A stretch of 64,000 nucleotides of DNA from Sphingobacteriales bacterium (lineage in GTDB: Bacteria > Bacteroidota > Bacteroidia > Sphingobacteriales > Sphingobacteriaceae): positions 1-64,000 of the forward strand of contig JANXOD010000008.1 of the NCBI GenBank assembly GCA_025353765.1, in the 5' to 3' direction. Below the pieces are notes generated by a model. It saw nothing but the letters and a program-made list of their open reading frames with translations, searched no databases and was not told where the DNA came from. Numbering within the stretch: the first letter of the stretch is position 1; each line of letters begins with the position of its first letter. Shown here one piece after another: positions 18,726 through 29,686 of the stretch. Both the position numbers and the translations under genes were made by a program.

Positions 18726-21149
18726 TTAAGGGTTTTTCTTTTCTTTATCCAATACTTCAAATTCTTGAACTAACCTGTTACCTTTTTCATCTACCAAAGT
18801 AATAGAGTGTTTGCCGGCTGGTGGACTTAGGGCTAATTGATGAAACTCTGTAGTAGTACCGATGAACTCATTATCTAAATGCCAAAAAATCTTAGTTTTA
18901 GGATCACGATGAGCTGCATTAAAAATAGCCTTGCCTCGTTTACCATCAATCTCAACTGGAATATAAACTTTAGCATTATTTTTAGGATATATAAGCTCCA
19001 TAGGCCTGTATAGATCTTGCTCGGCTACACAATTAGGGCTATAAGGAGGAAGCACTTTATATTCACGATGACGCATTTTATAATAATATTCCATAGATGG
19101 CGGTAAGATAAACCATGATTTATGGATCATATTTTCAGGTGATTCACATTGTGAGGTAACCCGGTAAGTTTGCGTAGCATCTAAATGAATTAATTGATGA
19201 TACGGGCACACAGCTGATTTTAATCCTGGTATCGGGATGAGTACGGTGTCTTTTTCGGGGCAATTATTCCCTGCTTTAAAACCACTTTGATGACAAACAA
19301 CGGTAGTAGTCAGTTTATTGAATGGGATATCAAACCATTTACCCCGAGGTAGCAAATCAAAAATATCAAAAAGGATGGGTGCTGCAGTTTCTATACCGGT
19401 CAAGCCTGGTCGGCCTTCTCCATCAGCATTGCCTACCCAAACACAAACTACATACTGTGGTGTTAATCCAATTGCCCATCCATCACGAAAGCCAAAGCTA
19501 GTACCTGTTTTCCAGGCTATTTTTTGTGAAGATGAAAACTGTTCCCATAATATTTCTTCTCCCGGACGCATAACTTCCTTCATAGCCTGAAAAGTATAAT
19601 AATAGGCTCCGATCAAATCTCCTGATGGAGAAACACTGGAGGAACTTAAAGATTCTTTTTTTATGAGAGGATTTAAGCTGGTCTTTATATAGTTGGGTGA
19701 GTGATAATCATCAGCATTGTTCTTTCCATTTTTATTATAATGATTAAGGGTTCTGGCTATACTGGCATAAATGCCGCTAAGTTCCCACATAGAAGTCTCG
19801 CAACCTCCTAAAATTAGGGATAGACCATAAAAATCTGCAGGTTTGGTTAACGTAGTCATCCCCAGCTTTTTTAACTGCTGATGAAAGCGTTCATACTTAT
19901 ACTGTTGCAGCATTTTTACAGCCGGAATATTTAAAGAGCGACTCAATGCTTTGGATGCCGGAATTGCACCATCATAACCTAAATCAAAATTTTGTGGTGT
20001 ATAACCACCAATCTGAGTAGGAATGTCAGGAACCAGGCTATTAGGTAACAGCTGTCCGTCTGCCATCATACTTGCATAAAGCAAAGGCTTCAGTGTACTA
20101 CCCGGACTACGAACCGCCGGAATCATATCAACCTGACTTTCCATATCCGGGTGATTAGGCTCATTTATATTTCCAACGTACGCAATTGCATTTCCTGTTT
20201 CTACCTCTAAAACGAGAGCCGCTGCATTGTTAATGCCATTAGATTTAAACTGTTGATGATATCGCTGCAGCATGGAAGTAATGTTCTTTTGCAAATCAGA
20301 TTTTATAGTAGTTTCTATACGTGTACTAAGTACGTTAAGTTTCTTATAATCGGATTTAAAACGGTCTAATAAATGTGGAGCATTTCTGGGTAAAGGTAGT
20401 GGATTATCTGGTATAGGTTCCAGTTTGGCTAATTTGGCTGTATTTTTATCAATTATTTTTTCAGCAACGAGTTTATCAAGCAGATCATTCCGTTTTTTAA
20501 TTAGTTTTTCTCTATTCCTTCCGGGATGAACAAGCGATGGAGAATTAGGCAGAACAGCAAGAGTGGCCATTTCTCCCCAGGAGAGTTGCTGTGGACTACG
20601 ACCATAATATCGCCAGGCTGCTGCATTCAATCCAACTACATTAGTGCCGAAAGGTGCATTGCTTGCATAAAAAGCTAAAATTTCATTTTTAGAATAGGTA
20701 AGCTCTAATCGCACAGATAATATAATCTCAATTAATTTTTGCCAAAGCGATCTGGCTTTTTTTCTGCTTAAGCGAATAACCTGCATAGTTAGCGTACTGC
20801 CCCCACTCACAATTTTTTTATGTAAGAAGTTCTGTCTGATGGCTCGTGCCAATGCTATAGGATCAAATCCGGGATGATAATAAAAATGCTTATCCTCAAA
20901 AGCAATAATACATTTAGCAAATTTCTCAGGAACGGTATCATTTCCCGGGAAACGCCATTGCCCGTCTTTTGCGATAGCAGCACTTAATAATTCTCCTTTT
21001 TCATCCTCAATAACAAAGGAAGTGGGAGTGTTAAACAGAGGTTTAGGAAGGGAAAACCAAAACCAGCAAAATAGGATTAATAATAATCCTATAAAAGCTG
21101 ATTGTGGTTTTTTGAATTTATTAATCAAGTTAAATCGTCCCAGGTTCAT
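18726..21149 (-). CDS. pbpC: Penicillin-binding protein 1C
   Basis: Bifunctional class A PBP of 807 aa, anchored by one N-terminal membrane segment (AFIGLLLILFCWFWFSL). Transglycosylase motifs are EDKHFYYHPGFDP and GGSTLTMQVIRLSRKKARS. Transpeptidase motifs are SxxK in SPGSTLKPLLYASM, SxN in SRSLNIPAVKML and KTGTS. The C-terminal BiPBP_C domain (about 710-800, Ig-like) is specific to PbpC. It directly follows the alpha-2-macroglobulin gene, a well-known pairing in which the macroglobulin may protect the periplasm when the wall is breached. Confidence 0.95.
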   Translation of the reverse strand: MNLGRFNLINKFKKPQSAFIGLLLILFCWFWFSLPKPLFNTPTSFVIEDEKGELLSAAIAKDGQWRFPGNDTVPEKFAKCIIAFEDKHFYYHPGFDPIALARAIRQNFLHKKIVSGGSTLTMQVIRLSRKKARSLWQKLIEIILSVRLELTYSKNEILAFYASNAPFGTNVVGLNAAAWRYYGRSPQQLSWGEMATLAVLPNSPSLVHPGRNREKLIKKRNDLLDKLVAEKIIDKNTAKLAKLEPIPDNPLPLPRNAPHLLDRFKSDYKKLNVLSTRIETTIKSDLQKNITSMLQRYHQQFKSNGINNAAALVLEVETGNAIAYVGNINEPNHPDMESQVDMIPAVRSPGSTLKPLLYASMMADGQLLPNSLVPDIPTQIGGYTPQNFDLGYDGAIPASKALSRSLNIPAVKMLQQYKYERFHQQLKKLGMTTLTKPADFYGLSLILGGCETSMWELSGIYASIARTLNHYNKNGKNNADDYHSPNYIKTSLNPLIKKESLSSSSVSPSGDLIGAYYYTFQAMKEVMRPGEEILWEQFSSSQKIAWKTGTSFGFRDGWAIGLTPQYVVCVWVGNADGEGRPGLTGIETAAPILFDIFDLLPRGKWFDIPFNKLTTTVVCHQSGFKAGNNCPEKDTVLIPIPGLKSAVCPYHQLIHLDATQTYRVTSQCESPENMIHKSWFILPPSMEYYYKMRHREYKVLPPYSPNCVAEQDLYRPMELIYPKNNAKVYIPVEIDGKRGKAIFNAAHRDPKTKIFWHLDNEFIGTTTEFHQLALSPPAGKHSITLVDEKGNRLVQEFEVLDKEKKNP

Positions 21150-21153
21150 CTGG

Positions 21154-24100
21154 TTATTTCCCTTGCTCTACTACTTCAACCCATTTGCCTCCAAGCAAGG
21201 CAGAAATTGAATTATCATACATGGCTTCATTACTTGTTGCCGGTAAATAATACCTGCCCAAATAGGAAGCATTTAATAATACCTGATAAGTAAGGGTTTC
21301 CCTTTCGCGAATATTATAATACGTAAGTACACGATCATCGCGAATATTCCGGTAAGTATATGGCGAAGAAACTATTGCTCCATCATTATCATTAAGGCGG
21401 GTATTTATAATCTCCCATCCGGACGGAAATATTTGAGTTAAGGCCATTTGTTCGTAATAGCCACGGTTGCCGGGATTTCTTATCGTTACCTCGGCAATAA
21501 AATCTGTTCCTTGAGCTAAGTGTACAGGATTAAGAACTTTTCCTCCTAACGTGAGATAGGAGATACTCATATCCAATATATGCGGATCATTCTTTATGGG
21601 TGGATTTTGGCCTATAGGAGCCTGTCCTTGTTTAATTACACGAACATACAATTGGTTACCTCCCTGATTTATTATTGAAAATGAGCTGTTAGGCAATTTA
21701 AAGTTTAATGGAATCCGAGTAAGAACAGAGGATGAATTTCCAGCACTCTTTATACCATTAAGTGTATAACTAAAATTCATTTTTACGCCCGATTTATTTT
21801 GGCCGTTATATTTGGCTATAGCAATAAGTGCATAAGCAGTGGTTTGTGTACTATACCATTCCTCTTGAGATAGCTTAGAAGTAACAGATAATAACAATTT
21901 AGAAGCCTCTGCTCTGCGGCCTAACTCTGTTAAGCTTTCTAATACCATAGCCTGGTCACGAAGATCTGAACCAAAAGTGCCACCTAATTGCCTGTAAGGC
22001 TTCATATTATAACTTAAACCCTTAATCAGGTTATTTGCAATTTCAGTTTGTCCAATCATTTTATAGGCGGCTGCCAATCGCCATTTAGCTTCTGCTGATA
22101 AATATTGAAATTCTTTAAGGCGATTCATCGCACCTATTTCTGGTACTTTGGCTACAGCCAGCAAATACAGTCGGTAAGATTGTAACAGATCGCCACCATA
22201 AAAATTAGTGCTGTTAACCGTCCAGGAAACTGATCTGTTTCGCTGGTAACGTTTCCACTGATCAAGAAACCCAATTGGTAAACTGTAACCTCTTGCCTGA
22301 GCTTCTAACATAAAATGCCCCGCATAATTTGTTCCCCAGTCATCCGCCTCACGATCTCCAGGCCAGTAACTTAATCCTCCATTAGGCGTTTGAAAGGTTT
22401 TAAGGCGATTAATAGCAGCTTTTATATTCCGTTCTACAGCAGTTTTTTGCTGTTCTGTGAGATCAGTTAATTGGTTTAGAACTAGTTGAGGAAACACAGA
22501 TGAAGTGATCTGTTCTACACAACCATGAGGATATTCAATAAGATAATTTAATCGTTTAGTTAAATTCATTGGTGGAATGGACGATATTTCAATCATACCC
22601 GAATTTGAACCACTTGTTCCAATTGGCATGATAGTGCTTGTCCAGCTTTTCCCTGATAAAATTTCTGCACCGGATACAGAGGTGATATAAGGGTTTGGAT
22701 TACGGATATCCAATTCCACATCATACTCGGCTTTTTCATTTCCGCTTCTAGCGATGATCTTCACTTTGGCTATTCCGATAGCATCTTTTACTTTAATGTC
22801 TACATAGATCATTTTTTCCCCTGTTTGAGCAAAACTAATGGATTGGTTGCCTCCCGAAGAACTCAGTAAACTATTGGTTTGTACCTCTATGCTTACCTTT
22901 TTAATATTGTTTTCCATTGCAAACACCGTGATAGGCAGCTTGAATGTTTCTCCCGGGCCTGCAACTCTGGGCAGAGTGGCCAAGATCATCAGTGGTTTTT
23001 TTACTTCTGCTGCTTTTTCAGCAAAACCATAAGCACCGTTATCTCCGGCAATAACCATGGTGCGGATAGACCCGATATATTGCGGTAATTTAAAAGAATG
23101 TGTTTTCTTTTCACCTTTTCCAAGATAAAACGGTCCCAAAAATTTCACAACAGGTTTAAATCTATTTGCTTTAGCCGGATTAACATTTCGGTTAATACTG
23201 GCATCACCGCCAATACTTAAGATACGTTCCAGATCGCCGCCCCAGGCGCCTATCACATAATCAAACAAATCCCATGTTTTTACGCCCAATGCTTCTCTTG
23301 CATAAAAACTACTATGCGGATCTGGAGTTTTAAAACGAGTGATATCTAACAATCCTTCATCTACAATAGCAATAGTATAAGTCATTGCTTTACCAGAACT
23401 TTCGCTAACCGTAATGGAGGAGTTTGTTTCCGGCCTTAAGACATTTGGCATGGAGATAACTGGTTTCAAAACAGTTTGTGGATCTTCTACCAAAATAGGA
23501 AGTACACCATACATGCGAATAGGCAGATCATTAATGGTTTGTGCATGAGGCTGTAATAAAGTAACATTCACATACACATTGGGCGCCATTTCTTTTTCTA
23601 CTTTAAAGCTGAATTTGGTTTGACCTTTTTGAGTTTCTACCCAATATGTTTTGAGAACTTTAGTGCCACTTTCAATACTAACCAAACCGCGTCCGCCTTT
23701 GCTACTTGGTATAGTTAAGGTTACATCTTCGCCTACTTTATATTTTTCTTTATTGGATGTAAAAGAAAGCATAGAAGCCTCTGTGGGGCTATTTTTTTGC
23801 TCTCTTTGTGCCCATCCCGGCCAATCTACATAGATGGTTTGCCCGGTTGTATGTCCGCTTTGAAGATCTTTAACCCGAATAAGGTAACGTCCCCAATCTG
23901 GTTGGTTAATGCGCAGATTCCACTTGCCGGTACCATTATTTAACGTAATAATTTCTTTTTTTAGAAGTTGATTATATCGGTTTTGGGTGAAATTGCTGAG
24001 ATTTTCTTCGCCTTGATCCCACCACCAACGCCATTGGATCTTATAAAATTCAACCTGTACTTTGCGTTGGCCGGGCAATAAATCGCCATTAGTATTTACG

Positions 24101-26736
24101 TTGGCGATGTTAATAATATGATCCCGATCTGTAAGAAGCATGCCCGATAATTTATCGCCGGCAGGCAAACGAACTCCTACATAAGCATCATACACATGAT
24201 AAGGCATCGAAAAATTATCAATACTGAAATTGCCGCCGGGTTCAAATACTTTAGTGAAGAAATTGGCTTGCAACATACCCGGTGCATTGACTGATGAACC
24301 TATATTCGCATCAATTAAAGCAAGTCCATTTCCATTTAGTTTACCTTCAAAAATCGTTTTATTTTCAGTTTCAAAAGTGCTGGTAGGATCATCAAAAGTA
24401 TAATCGGGGAATTTTTTAAATACGGTTTGACTGGGTGTTAGTGTAGCATCAATTTTTGCGGTTAAATTTTGAGCTGTGGCACCAAAAAGCCATTTTGCAG
24501 ACAAAGTTCCACTTGCTGCAGAACCTTTTACCAATTCTTTTTTGCCTCCAAAATCAAGATTTATCTTTAGTCTGTTAGGCATAATCGTTTCTACCTTGAG
24601 GGATTTTTCGAATAAGGCACCGCCTACTTTTACTTTTGCCTGCCAATTTCCTGTTGGTGCACCGGTTTCTGTGGCTATGCGAAAAGTATAGAATCCGTTA
24701 AGGGCCTTAGTTTGAATAATACGTTTGTTTAATTGCCCTTGCGGATTGTATAGTTCAAAGGTTACAGGATCTGATGCCGGGAGTTTTTTGTCTTTGTCCT
24801 CTAATATAAATCCTACAAAAATAGAATCCCCAGGACGCCATACGCCACGTTCTCCGTAAATAAATCCTTTAATTCCTTTTTGAATTATATTACCATTAAC
24901 ATTAAATCGGCTAAGTGGGAGAGAGCTGCCATCATCTAATTTTAAATAACCTCGCTGATCTCCTTTTTTAGCAATAAGCAAAGCTGGCTTTCGCTTCATT
25001 TCTATGGAAGCGAGGCCATCATTATCTGTAGTAATGGTTTGTAAAACTTGTTGTTGATAGTCTAATAATTGTAGTTCAACACCGCTCATAGGTTCTGTGC
25101 TAAGAATATCCGTTGCTGCTATAAGCATTGAATTATCATTTCCGCGTTTAGCAATCAAGCCTATATTTGAAGCAATTACATTTCGGGTTGCCCATTTTTC
25201 ATTGGTATAATATGAGTCGTCGCAGGGGTCATCTTTTTTATTCCAATCATAATCATATGAGTAGTAATTATTATATAAGCTCCAAAACTCATCATCTTCA
25301 TCTATTTTATTCCCATCATATTCCCTTTCCTCTGTTTCATAATTTTTTGTAGTAGTTTCTGCATCACATTTAAAAAGAGAGTAACTTTTTCTAAAACCGA
25401 TAGTAATGCGATAAATAGCTCCGGGCTCTGTACGTAAAAGCTTGTCTATATCTAATGAAAACCTGTTTTTCCGCTTCAGATTAAGCGTTTTATCAATATC
25501 CAAACGGATGGTTTTTTTAACTACTGGTTTGGCAACGCGGCGTAGTTCTTCACCGCCATTCATATTATTTAATTGGAAGTATTGTGGGATGTTATTTGCA
25601 TAGATCTTAATAATGGTTACATCTACTGCTGTTAAATTGATAGCCTCAAAAGGAAAGGTGAGTTTCCCTGAACTTGGCAGGATGATGCCTTTGCCCGGAA
25701 TAGTTACTGATGGCAGTTGATTTTCAAAACTGATATTGGCAGACATTGCTTTTATTATCTTTTTTGAAACAATATTTTCAATGCCTTCATTCACTATTAC
25801 GGAGTAATTTCCATCCAATCTATCCGGAGCGTAAACTTTCACTTCACTGCCATCAATAGTATAATGCAAATTATCTACATTACTTATACCAATTAATCCG
25901 TTCAGATCCTGTGATATGGATATAGGAGTGGAAAATTGCACCAAAACATACTGTTCGGGCTCTTGTATAGCTTTAATATCTAAAATTTTAAAGTCTCCGA
26001 GAGTGGGAACCTTCAATGTTTTATTGCCTTTAATATCCGAATTGATAGCATCGCCATCCCAACTCAATTTTAAATTTTGCTCCTGCTTGCCTTGTACGAT
26101 ACTATCAATAGTAAAACGTGAACTATGTTCTTCCAGATTATGTGACCATTTTATTCCTATCTTTTTGCCTTCATATTCTGCTGTTAGCATTTTTTCAACT
26201 TTTGTAGGATCTTCGGCATCGGCTAATAAAATATTTCCAGTCAGTTTCATTCGGTCTATTGATGAACTGTTAAATGATTTTAAACCATCTTGTTCAAGTT
26301 TGAAAGATGGTTTGATAACCTGAAACTGAAATTCGAACTCTTCCAGATCAGAAGGAACCTCGGTAAGTTTACCTAAATTAAAATTGCCAGTATATAATTT
26401 ACCCGGATCTAAATTTTCATCAGGCCGGAATTCCAGCGTTCTGGCATCTATCCAAAACGTTTTTCCTTTTATGGCAGGGCTGAATTTGAATAATTCCTTT
26501 TCTTCAATCTCATTGTTGGTGTGCAATGTACTTACATCACTTGCCAGTTGGATACGTATAATTCCCTGTTTAGAGATGACTCCGGATGTGTATCCATCTA
26601 TATATTTACTGAAAGCCGGATTAACATCTTTAATCTTTTTAGGAACTATTAACCAATAACTCAAAACAGCAATAGAAAGAACGGCAGTCACTGAAATAGC
26701 TATCAATGCTGATCTATTTAAAGAAAAATTTTTCAT
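21154..26736 (-). CDS. Bacterial alpha-2-macroglobulin (YfhM-like, thioester-containing)
   Basis: Giant 1860-aa periplasmic protease trap, anchored by an N-terminal hydrophobic segment (SALIAISVTAVLSIAVLSYW) rather than a lipobox Cys. MG-type beta domains run to about residue 1300. The thioester motif GCVEQ is intact (Cys1406, Gln1409), followed by a helical thioester domain with repeated alpha-alpha pairs (YWPGDREADDWGTNYAGHF) and a receptor-binding-like C-terminus. An Asp/Glu/Tyr-rich patch (YYSYDYDWNKKDDPCDDSYY) lies near residue 500. The protein covalently captures attacking proteases. It is the first gene of the pair with pbpC, 4 bases apart. Confidence 0.93.
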   Translation of the reverse strand: MKNFSLNRSALIAISVTAVLSIAVLSYWLIVPKKIKDVNPAFSKYIDGYTSGVISKQGIIRIQLASDVSTLHTNNEIEEKELFKFSPAIKGKTFWIDARTLEFRPDENLDPGKLYTGNFNLGKLTEVPSDLEEFEFQFQVIKPSFKLEQDGLKSFNSSSIDRMKLTGNILLADAEDPTKVEKMLTAEYEGKKIGIKWSHNLEEHSSRFTIDSIVQGKQEQNLKLSWDGDAINSDIKGNKTLKVPTLGDFKILDIKAIQEPEQYVLVQFSTPISISQDLNGLIGISNVDNLHYTIDGSEVKVYAPDRLDGNYSVIVNEGIENIVSKKIIKAMSANISFENQLPSVTIPGKGIILPSSGKLTFPFEAINLTAVDVTIIKIYANNIPQYFQLNNMNGGEELRRVAKPVVKKTIRLDIDKTLNLKRKNRFSLDIDKLLRTEPGAIYRITIGFRKSYSLFKCDAETTTKNYETEEREYDGNKIDEDDEFWSLYNNYYSYDYDWNKKDDPCDDSYYTNEKWATRNVIASNIGLIAKRGNDNSMLIAATDILSTEPMSGVELQLLDYQQQVLQTITTDNDGLASIEMKRKPALLIAKKGDQRGYLKLDDGSSLPLSRFNVNGNIIQKGIKGFIYGERGVWRPGDSIFVGFILEDKDKKLPASDPVTFELYNPQGQLNKRIIQTKALNGFYTFRIATETGAPTGNWQAKVKVGGALFEKSLKVETIMPNRLKINLDFGGKKELVKGSAASGTLSAKWLFGATAQNLTAKIDATLTPSQTVFKKFPDYTFDDPTSTFETENKTIFEGKLNGNGLALIDANIGSSVNAPGMLQANFFTKVFEPGGNFSIDNFSMPYHVYDAYVGVRLPAGDKLSGMLLTDRDHIINIANVNTNGDLLPGQRKVQVEFYKIQWRWWWDQGEENLSNFTQNRYNQLLKKEIITLNNGTGKWNLRINQPDWGRYLIRVKDLQSGHTTGQTIYVDWPGWAQREQKNSPTEASMLSFTSNKEKYKVGEDVTLTIPSSKGGRGLVSIESGTKVLKTYWVETQKGQTKFSFKVEKEMAPNVYVNVTLLQPHAQTINDLPIRMYGVLPILVEDPQTVLKPVISMPNVLRPETNSSITVSESSGKAMTYTIAIVDEGLLDITRFKTPDPHSSFYAREALGVKTWDLFDYVIGAWGGDLERILSIGGDASINRNVNPAKANRFKPVVKFLGPFYLGKGEKKTHSFKLPQYIGSIRTMVIAGDNGAYGFAEKAAEVKKPLMILATLPRVAGPGETFKLPITVFAMENNIKKVSIEVQTNSLLSSSGGNQSISFAQTGEKMIYVDIKVKDAIGIAKVKIIARSGNEKAEYDVELDIRNPNPYITSVSGAEILSGKSWTSTIMPIGTSGSNSGMIEISSIPPMNLTKRLNYLIEYPHGCVEQITSSVFPQLVLNQLTDLTEQQKTAVERNIKAAINRLKTFQTPNGGLSYWPGDREADDWGTNYAGHFMLEAQARGYSLPIGFLDQWKRYQRNRSVSWTVNSTNFYGGDLLQSYRLYLLAVAKVPEIGAMNRLKEFQYLSAEAKWRLAAAYKMIGQTEIANNLIKGLSYNMKPYRQLGGTFGSDLRDQAMVLESLTELGRRAEASKLLLSVTSKLSQEEWYSTQTTAYALIAIAKYNGQNKSGVKMNFSYTLNGIKSAGNSSSVLTRIPLNFKLPNSSFSIINQGGNQLYVRVIKQGQAPIGQNPPIKNDPHILDMSISYLTLGGKVLNPVHLAQGTDFIAEVTIRNPGNRGYYEQMALTQIFPSGWEIINTRLNDNDGAIVSSPYTYRNIRDDRVLTYYNIRERETLTYQVLLNASYLGRYYLPATSNEAMYDNSISALLGGKWVEVVEQGK

Positions 26737-26753
26737 TATGGAAAGGATTTAGA

Positions 26754-26772
26754 TTGCTGTCTAAGATAGCAA
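26754..26772 (-). promoter_or_regulatory. 19-bp near-perfect palindrome upstream of the macroglobulin gene
   Basis: On the minus strand it reads TTGCTATCTTAGACAGCAA, symmetric at 16 of 19 positions, and lies 17 bases upstream of the start. It could be an operator overlapping the promoter, or a small hairpin in the leader. Confidence 0.4.
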
Positions 26773-26845
26773 CAATTTAGGAATCTGAAGATAAGCTGAA
26801 GGTTTGGCTATGAACTTGTTACAAGTTTTGATTTATAAGTCAGGC

Positions 26846-27250
26846 TTATCCGATCATTACTCCGGGTTTATTTAAAATCGGGACACGAATAAGATTTGAT
26901 TCGACAATACTTTCTGGCAGGAAAATAAATTTTTTATCATAAATCTGATCGTTAATATAATAGCTGAGCAGGTATTCATTTGTTAATCCAAAAACCCGCT
27001 CATCAATTAATTCGATCAAGGCATAATCATGAGCCGCTATATCGCCAATAGAATGACGCAGGATAGATGTTTTAACATCTCCGCCATCTTTTTGTCCATA
27101 TCCCTTAGAGCTAATTAATACGGTTTTGATAGGCTCGTTTTTTAAGTTGATTAGGTAGACATTCCAGAGTTTTGATTCTGGTGTTGCATTTTCTAATACT
27201 ACGGCAATAGAAATATCTTCAACTATATTTTCAGGGAGGTCTTTTTTCAT
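26846..27250 (-). CDS. Conserved hypothetical protein of Bacteroidota
   Basis: A soluble protein of about 134 aa with no signal peptide and no known catalytic motif. I recognise the pattern (MKKDLPENIVEDISIAVV at the start, KGYGQKDGGDVKTSILRH in the middle, DKKFIFLPESI and LNKPGVMIG at the end) as a family conserved in Sphingobacteria without assigned function. I chose the ATG at 27250 because the family normally begins MKKDLP; an in-frame ATG at 27274 would add eight residues. It is encoded after topA on the same strand. Confidence 0.75.
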   Translation of the reverse strand: MKKDLPENIVEDISIAVVLENATPESKLWNVYLINLKNEPIKTVLISSKGYGQKDGGDVKTSILRHSIGDIAAHDYALIELIDERVFGLTNEYLLSYYINDQIYDKKFIFLPESIVESNLIRVPILNKPGVMIG

Positions 27251-27331
27251 GGTTAACCAGATCGCTTGGCGCAAAGTGCCTAACGATATTTTCTTGTTTA
27301 TACTATTCTCTCTTTTTAAGAGATATTTTGA

Positions 27332-29686
27332 TTATTTCTTCTTTGCAAACTTACGGCCTCCGGCTTTTTTAGGCTCTTTTTCTGCAATTTTTGCCAGGGC
27401 AAGAACTTCTTCGTATGTAATTGTTTCCGGTTCTTTATCTTTTGGGATTTTAATATTCAATTTTCCAAACTTAATATATGGCCCCCAACGGCCATTTTCT
27501 ACACGGGCATCCGGATTTTCATCAAATGATTTAATAAGCTTTTCAATATCTTTTTTACGCTTTTCTTCAATAATGGTAATTGCCTGTTCTTCTGTTACAG
27601 CATGTGGATCAATTTCTTTTGGCAAAGAGTAAAAGGATGCATTATGACGTATGTAAGGGCCAAATTTCCCAATGGCTACCGTCATATCCAGATCTTCAAA
27701 AACACCCACTTTTTTAGGAAGTTTGAATAGTTCGAGCGCCTCTTCTAATGAAATAGTTTCTATCATTTGGCCCGAACGAAGACTTGCATAACGTGGTTTT
27801 TCATCACCTTCGTTTTCTACTGCATCTCCAATTTGTACAAATGGTCCAAAACGTCCAATCCGGACAGATATTTTTTTGCCTGTGGCAGGGTCAGTACCTA
27901 ATTCGCGTTCTCCACTTGCTCTGTTAGCATTTAATAACGTAGTTTCTACTTCAGCATGAAAGGGACTGTAAAATGTTTTAAGCATTTCTGTCCAGTTTTT
28001 CAGTCCGTGAGCAATCTCATCAAATTCCTTTTCTACAGTCGCAGTAAAGTTAAAGTCTACAATTCCTTTAAAATGCTCCACTAAAAAATCATTTACTACC
28101 GCACCAATATCAGTCGGGAATAATTTATTTTTTTCTGCACCTGTGTTTTCAGTTTTTGTAAGCGTAGTTATTTCGCCATCTTTAAGTGTAAGTAATTGGA
28201 AATTTCGTGGCTTTCCTTCGCGTTCTTCTTTAACTACATAACCTCTGTTTTGAATGGTTGATATGGTAGGAGCATAAGTAGAAGGACGGCCAATTCCTAA
28301 TTCCTCCAGCTTTTTTACCAAACTTGCTTCGGTATAACGTGCAGGCGGACGAGTATAGCGTTCTGTCGCATTCATCTCACGTAAATTCAATGTTTGCCCT
28401 TTACTTAAAGGAGGTAAAATTGAATTATCTGCATCTTCATCTAGATTTACATCTTGCTCTTCTTCATCAGTAGATTCCATGTAAACCTTTAAAAAGCCAT
28501 CAAATTTCATAACTTCTCCATTAGCTACAAATTCTTCCGGCCTGCTGGAAACCGTAATTCGTGCAGTAGTTTTTTCAAACTGTGCTTCGCTCATTTGAGA
28601 TGCAATGGCTCTTTTCCAGATCAGCTCATATAAGCGTTGTTCTGAAGCATCGCCATCGGTAGTGTGTTGATCGAAATAAGTTGGACGAATAGCTTCATGT
28701 GCTTCCTGTGCTCCGGCTGATTTGGTTTTATATTTTCTTAATTGATGATATTTCTCTCCATATGCTGATTTTATTTCAGTTGCAGCTGCGTTTAATGCGG
28801 TGTCTGATAAGTTAACCGAATCAGTACGCATATAGGTGATCTTACCATATTCGTAAAGTTTTTGGGCTACAGACATGGTTCTGGCAACAGAAAATCCTAG
28901 CTTTCTGCTTGCTTCCTGTTGTAAAGTAGAAGTGGTAAACGGTGCAGCCGGATTACGTTTTGTAGGGCGTGTATCCAGGCTTTTTATGGTGAAAGCCGCA
29001 TGGATACAATCTTTTAAAAATTGTTCAGCTTCGGCTGATTTTTCAAAACGTTCCGGTAATTCGGCTCTAAAAAGCTCTTTTTGTTTATCTGTAGAAAAAA
29101 TAGCAACAACACGAAATGCTGCTGTAGGAATGAATTTATTTACTTCGCGTTCACGATCTACAATTAAACGAACGGCGACAGATTGTACCCGGCCAGCAGA
29201 AAGTGATGGTTTAACCTTTTTCCATAAAACTGGTGAAAGTTCGAAACCGACTAAACGATCTAAAACCCGACGAGCCTGTTGTGCATAAACTAAATTATAA
29301 TCAATTTTTCTGGGTGAATCTATCGCTTTTAAAATGGCGGGCTTAGTGATCTCATGAAAAACAATACGTTTTGTTTTTTCATCTTTAAGACCTAAAGTTT
29401 CAAATAAGTGCCATGAAATTGCTTCTCCTTCCCGGTCCTCATCCGAAGCCAGCCAAACCATTTCTGCTTCTTTAGCCAGTTTTTTAAGTTCACTAACAAT
29501 GGCTTTTTTGTCGGCGGGCACTTCATATTTTTGAGTGAAGTTATTGTTGGTATCTATCGCATCATCCGTTTTAATTAAATCACGGATATGCCCGTAGCTG
29601 GACTTAACAAGAAAGTCTTTCCCAAGATAACCTTCAATAGTTTTGGCCTTAGCCGGAGATTCAACAATTAATAAATTTTTGGCCAT
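27332..29686 (-). CDS. topA: DNA topoisomerase I
   Basis: Type IA topoisomerase that relaxes negative supercoils, 784 aa. The TOPRIM domain starts with NLLIVESPAKAKTIEGYLG and has the acidic triad in SDEDREGEAISWHL. The active-site Tyr is in ITYMRTDSVNLS. In place of zinc-finger Cys clusters, the C-terminus has repeated 'GRFGPFVQIGD / GKFGPYIRHN / GRWGPYIKFGK' modules and a basic tail (KKAGGRKFAKKK), as in other Bacteroidota. I prefer the start at 29686 (MAKNLLIVESPAKA); an upstream ATG at 29707 would add seven unusual residues. Confidence 0.95.
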   Translation of the reverse strand: MAKNLLIVESPAKAKTIEGYLGKDFLVKSSYGHIRDLIKTDDAIDTNNNFTQKYEVPADKKAIVSELKKLAKEAEMVWLASDEDREGEAISWHLFETLGLKDEKTKRIVFHEITKPAILKAIDSPRKIDYNLVYAQQARRVLDRLVGFELSPVLWKKVKPSLSAGRVQSVAVRLIVDREREVNKFIPTAAFRVVAIFSTDKQKELFRAELPERFEKSAEAEQFLKDCIHAAFTIKSLDTRPTKRNPAAPFTTSTLQQEASRKLGFSVARTMSVAQKLYEYGKITYMRTDSVNLSDTALNAAATEIKSAYGEKYHQLRKYKTKSAGAQEAHEAIRPTYFDQHTTDGDASEQRLYELIWKRAIASQMSEAQFEKTTARITVSSRPEEFVANGEVMKFDGFLKVYMESTDEEEQDVNLDEDADNSILPPLSKGQTLNLREMNATERYTRPPARYTEASLVKKLEELGIGRPSTYAPTISTIQNRGYVVKEEREGKPRNFQLLTLKDGEITTLTKTENTGAEKNKLFPTDIGAVVNDFLVEHFKGIVDFNFTATVEKEFDEIAHGLKNWTEMLKTFYSPFHAEVETTLLNANRASGERELGTDPATGKKISVRIGRFGPFVQIGDAVENEGDEKPRYASLRSGQMIETISLEEALELFKLPKKVGVFEDLDMTVAIGKFGPYIRHNASFYSLPKEIDPHAVTEEQAITIIEEKRKKDIEKLIKSFDENPDARVENGRWGPYIKFGKLNIKIPKDKEPETITYEEVLALAKIAEKEPKKAGGRKFAKKK

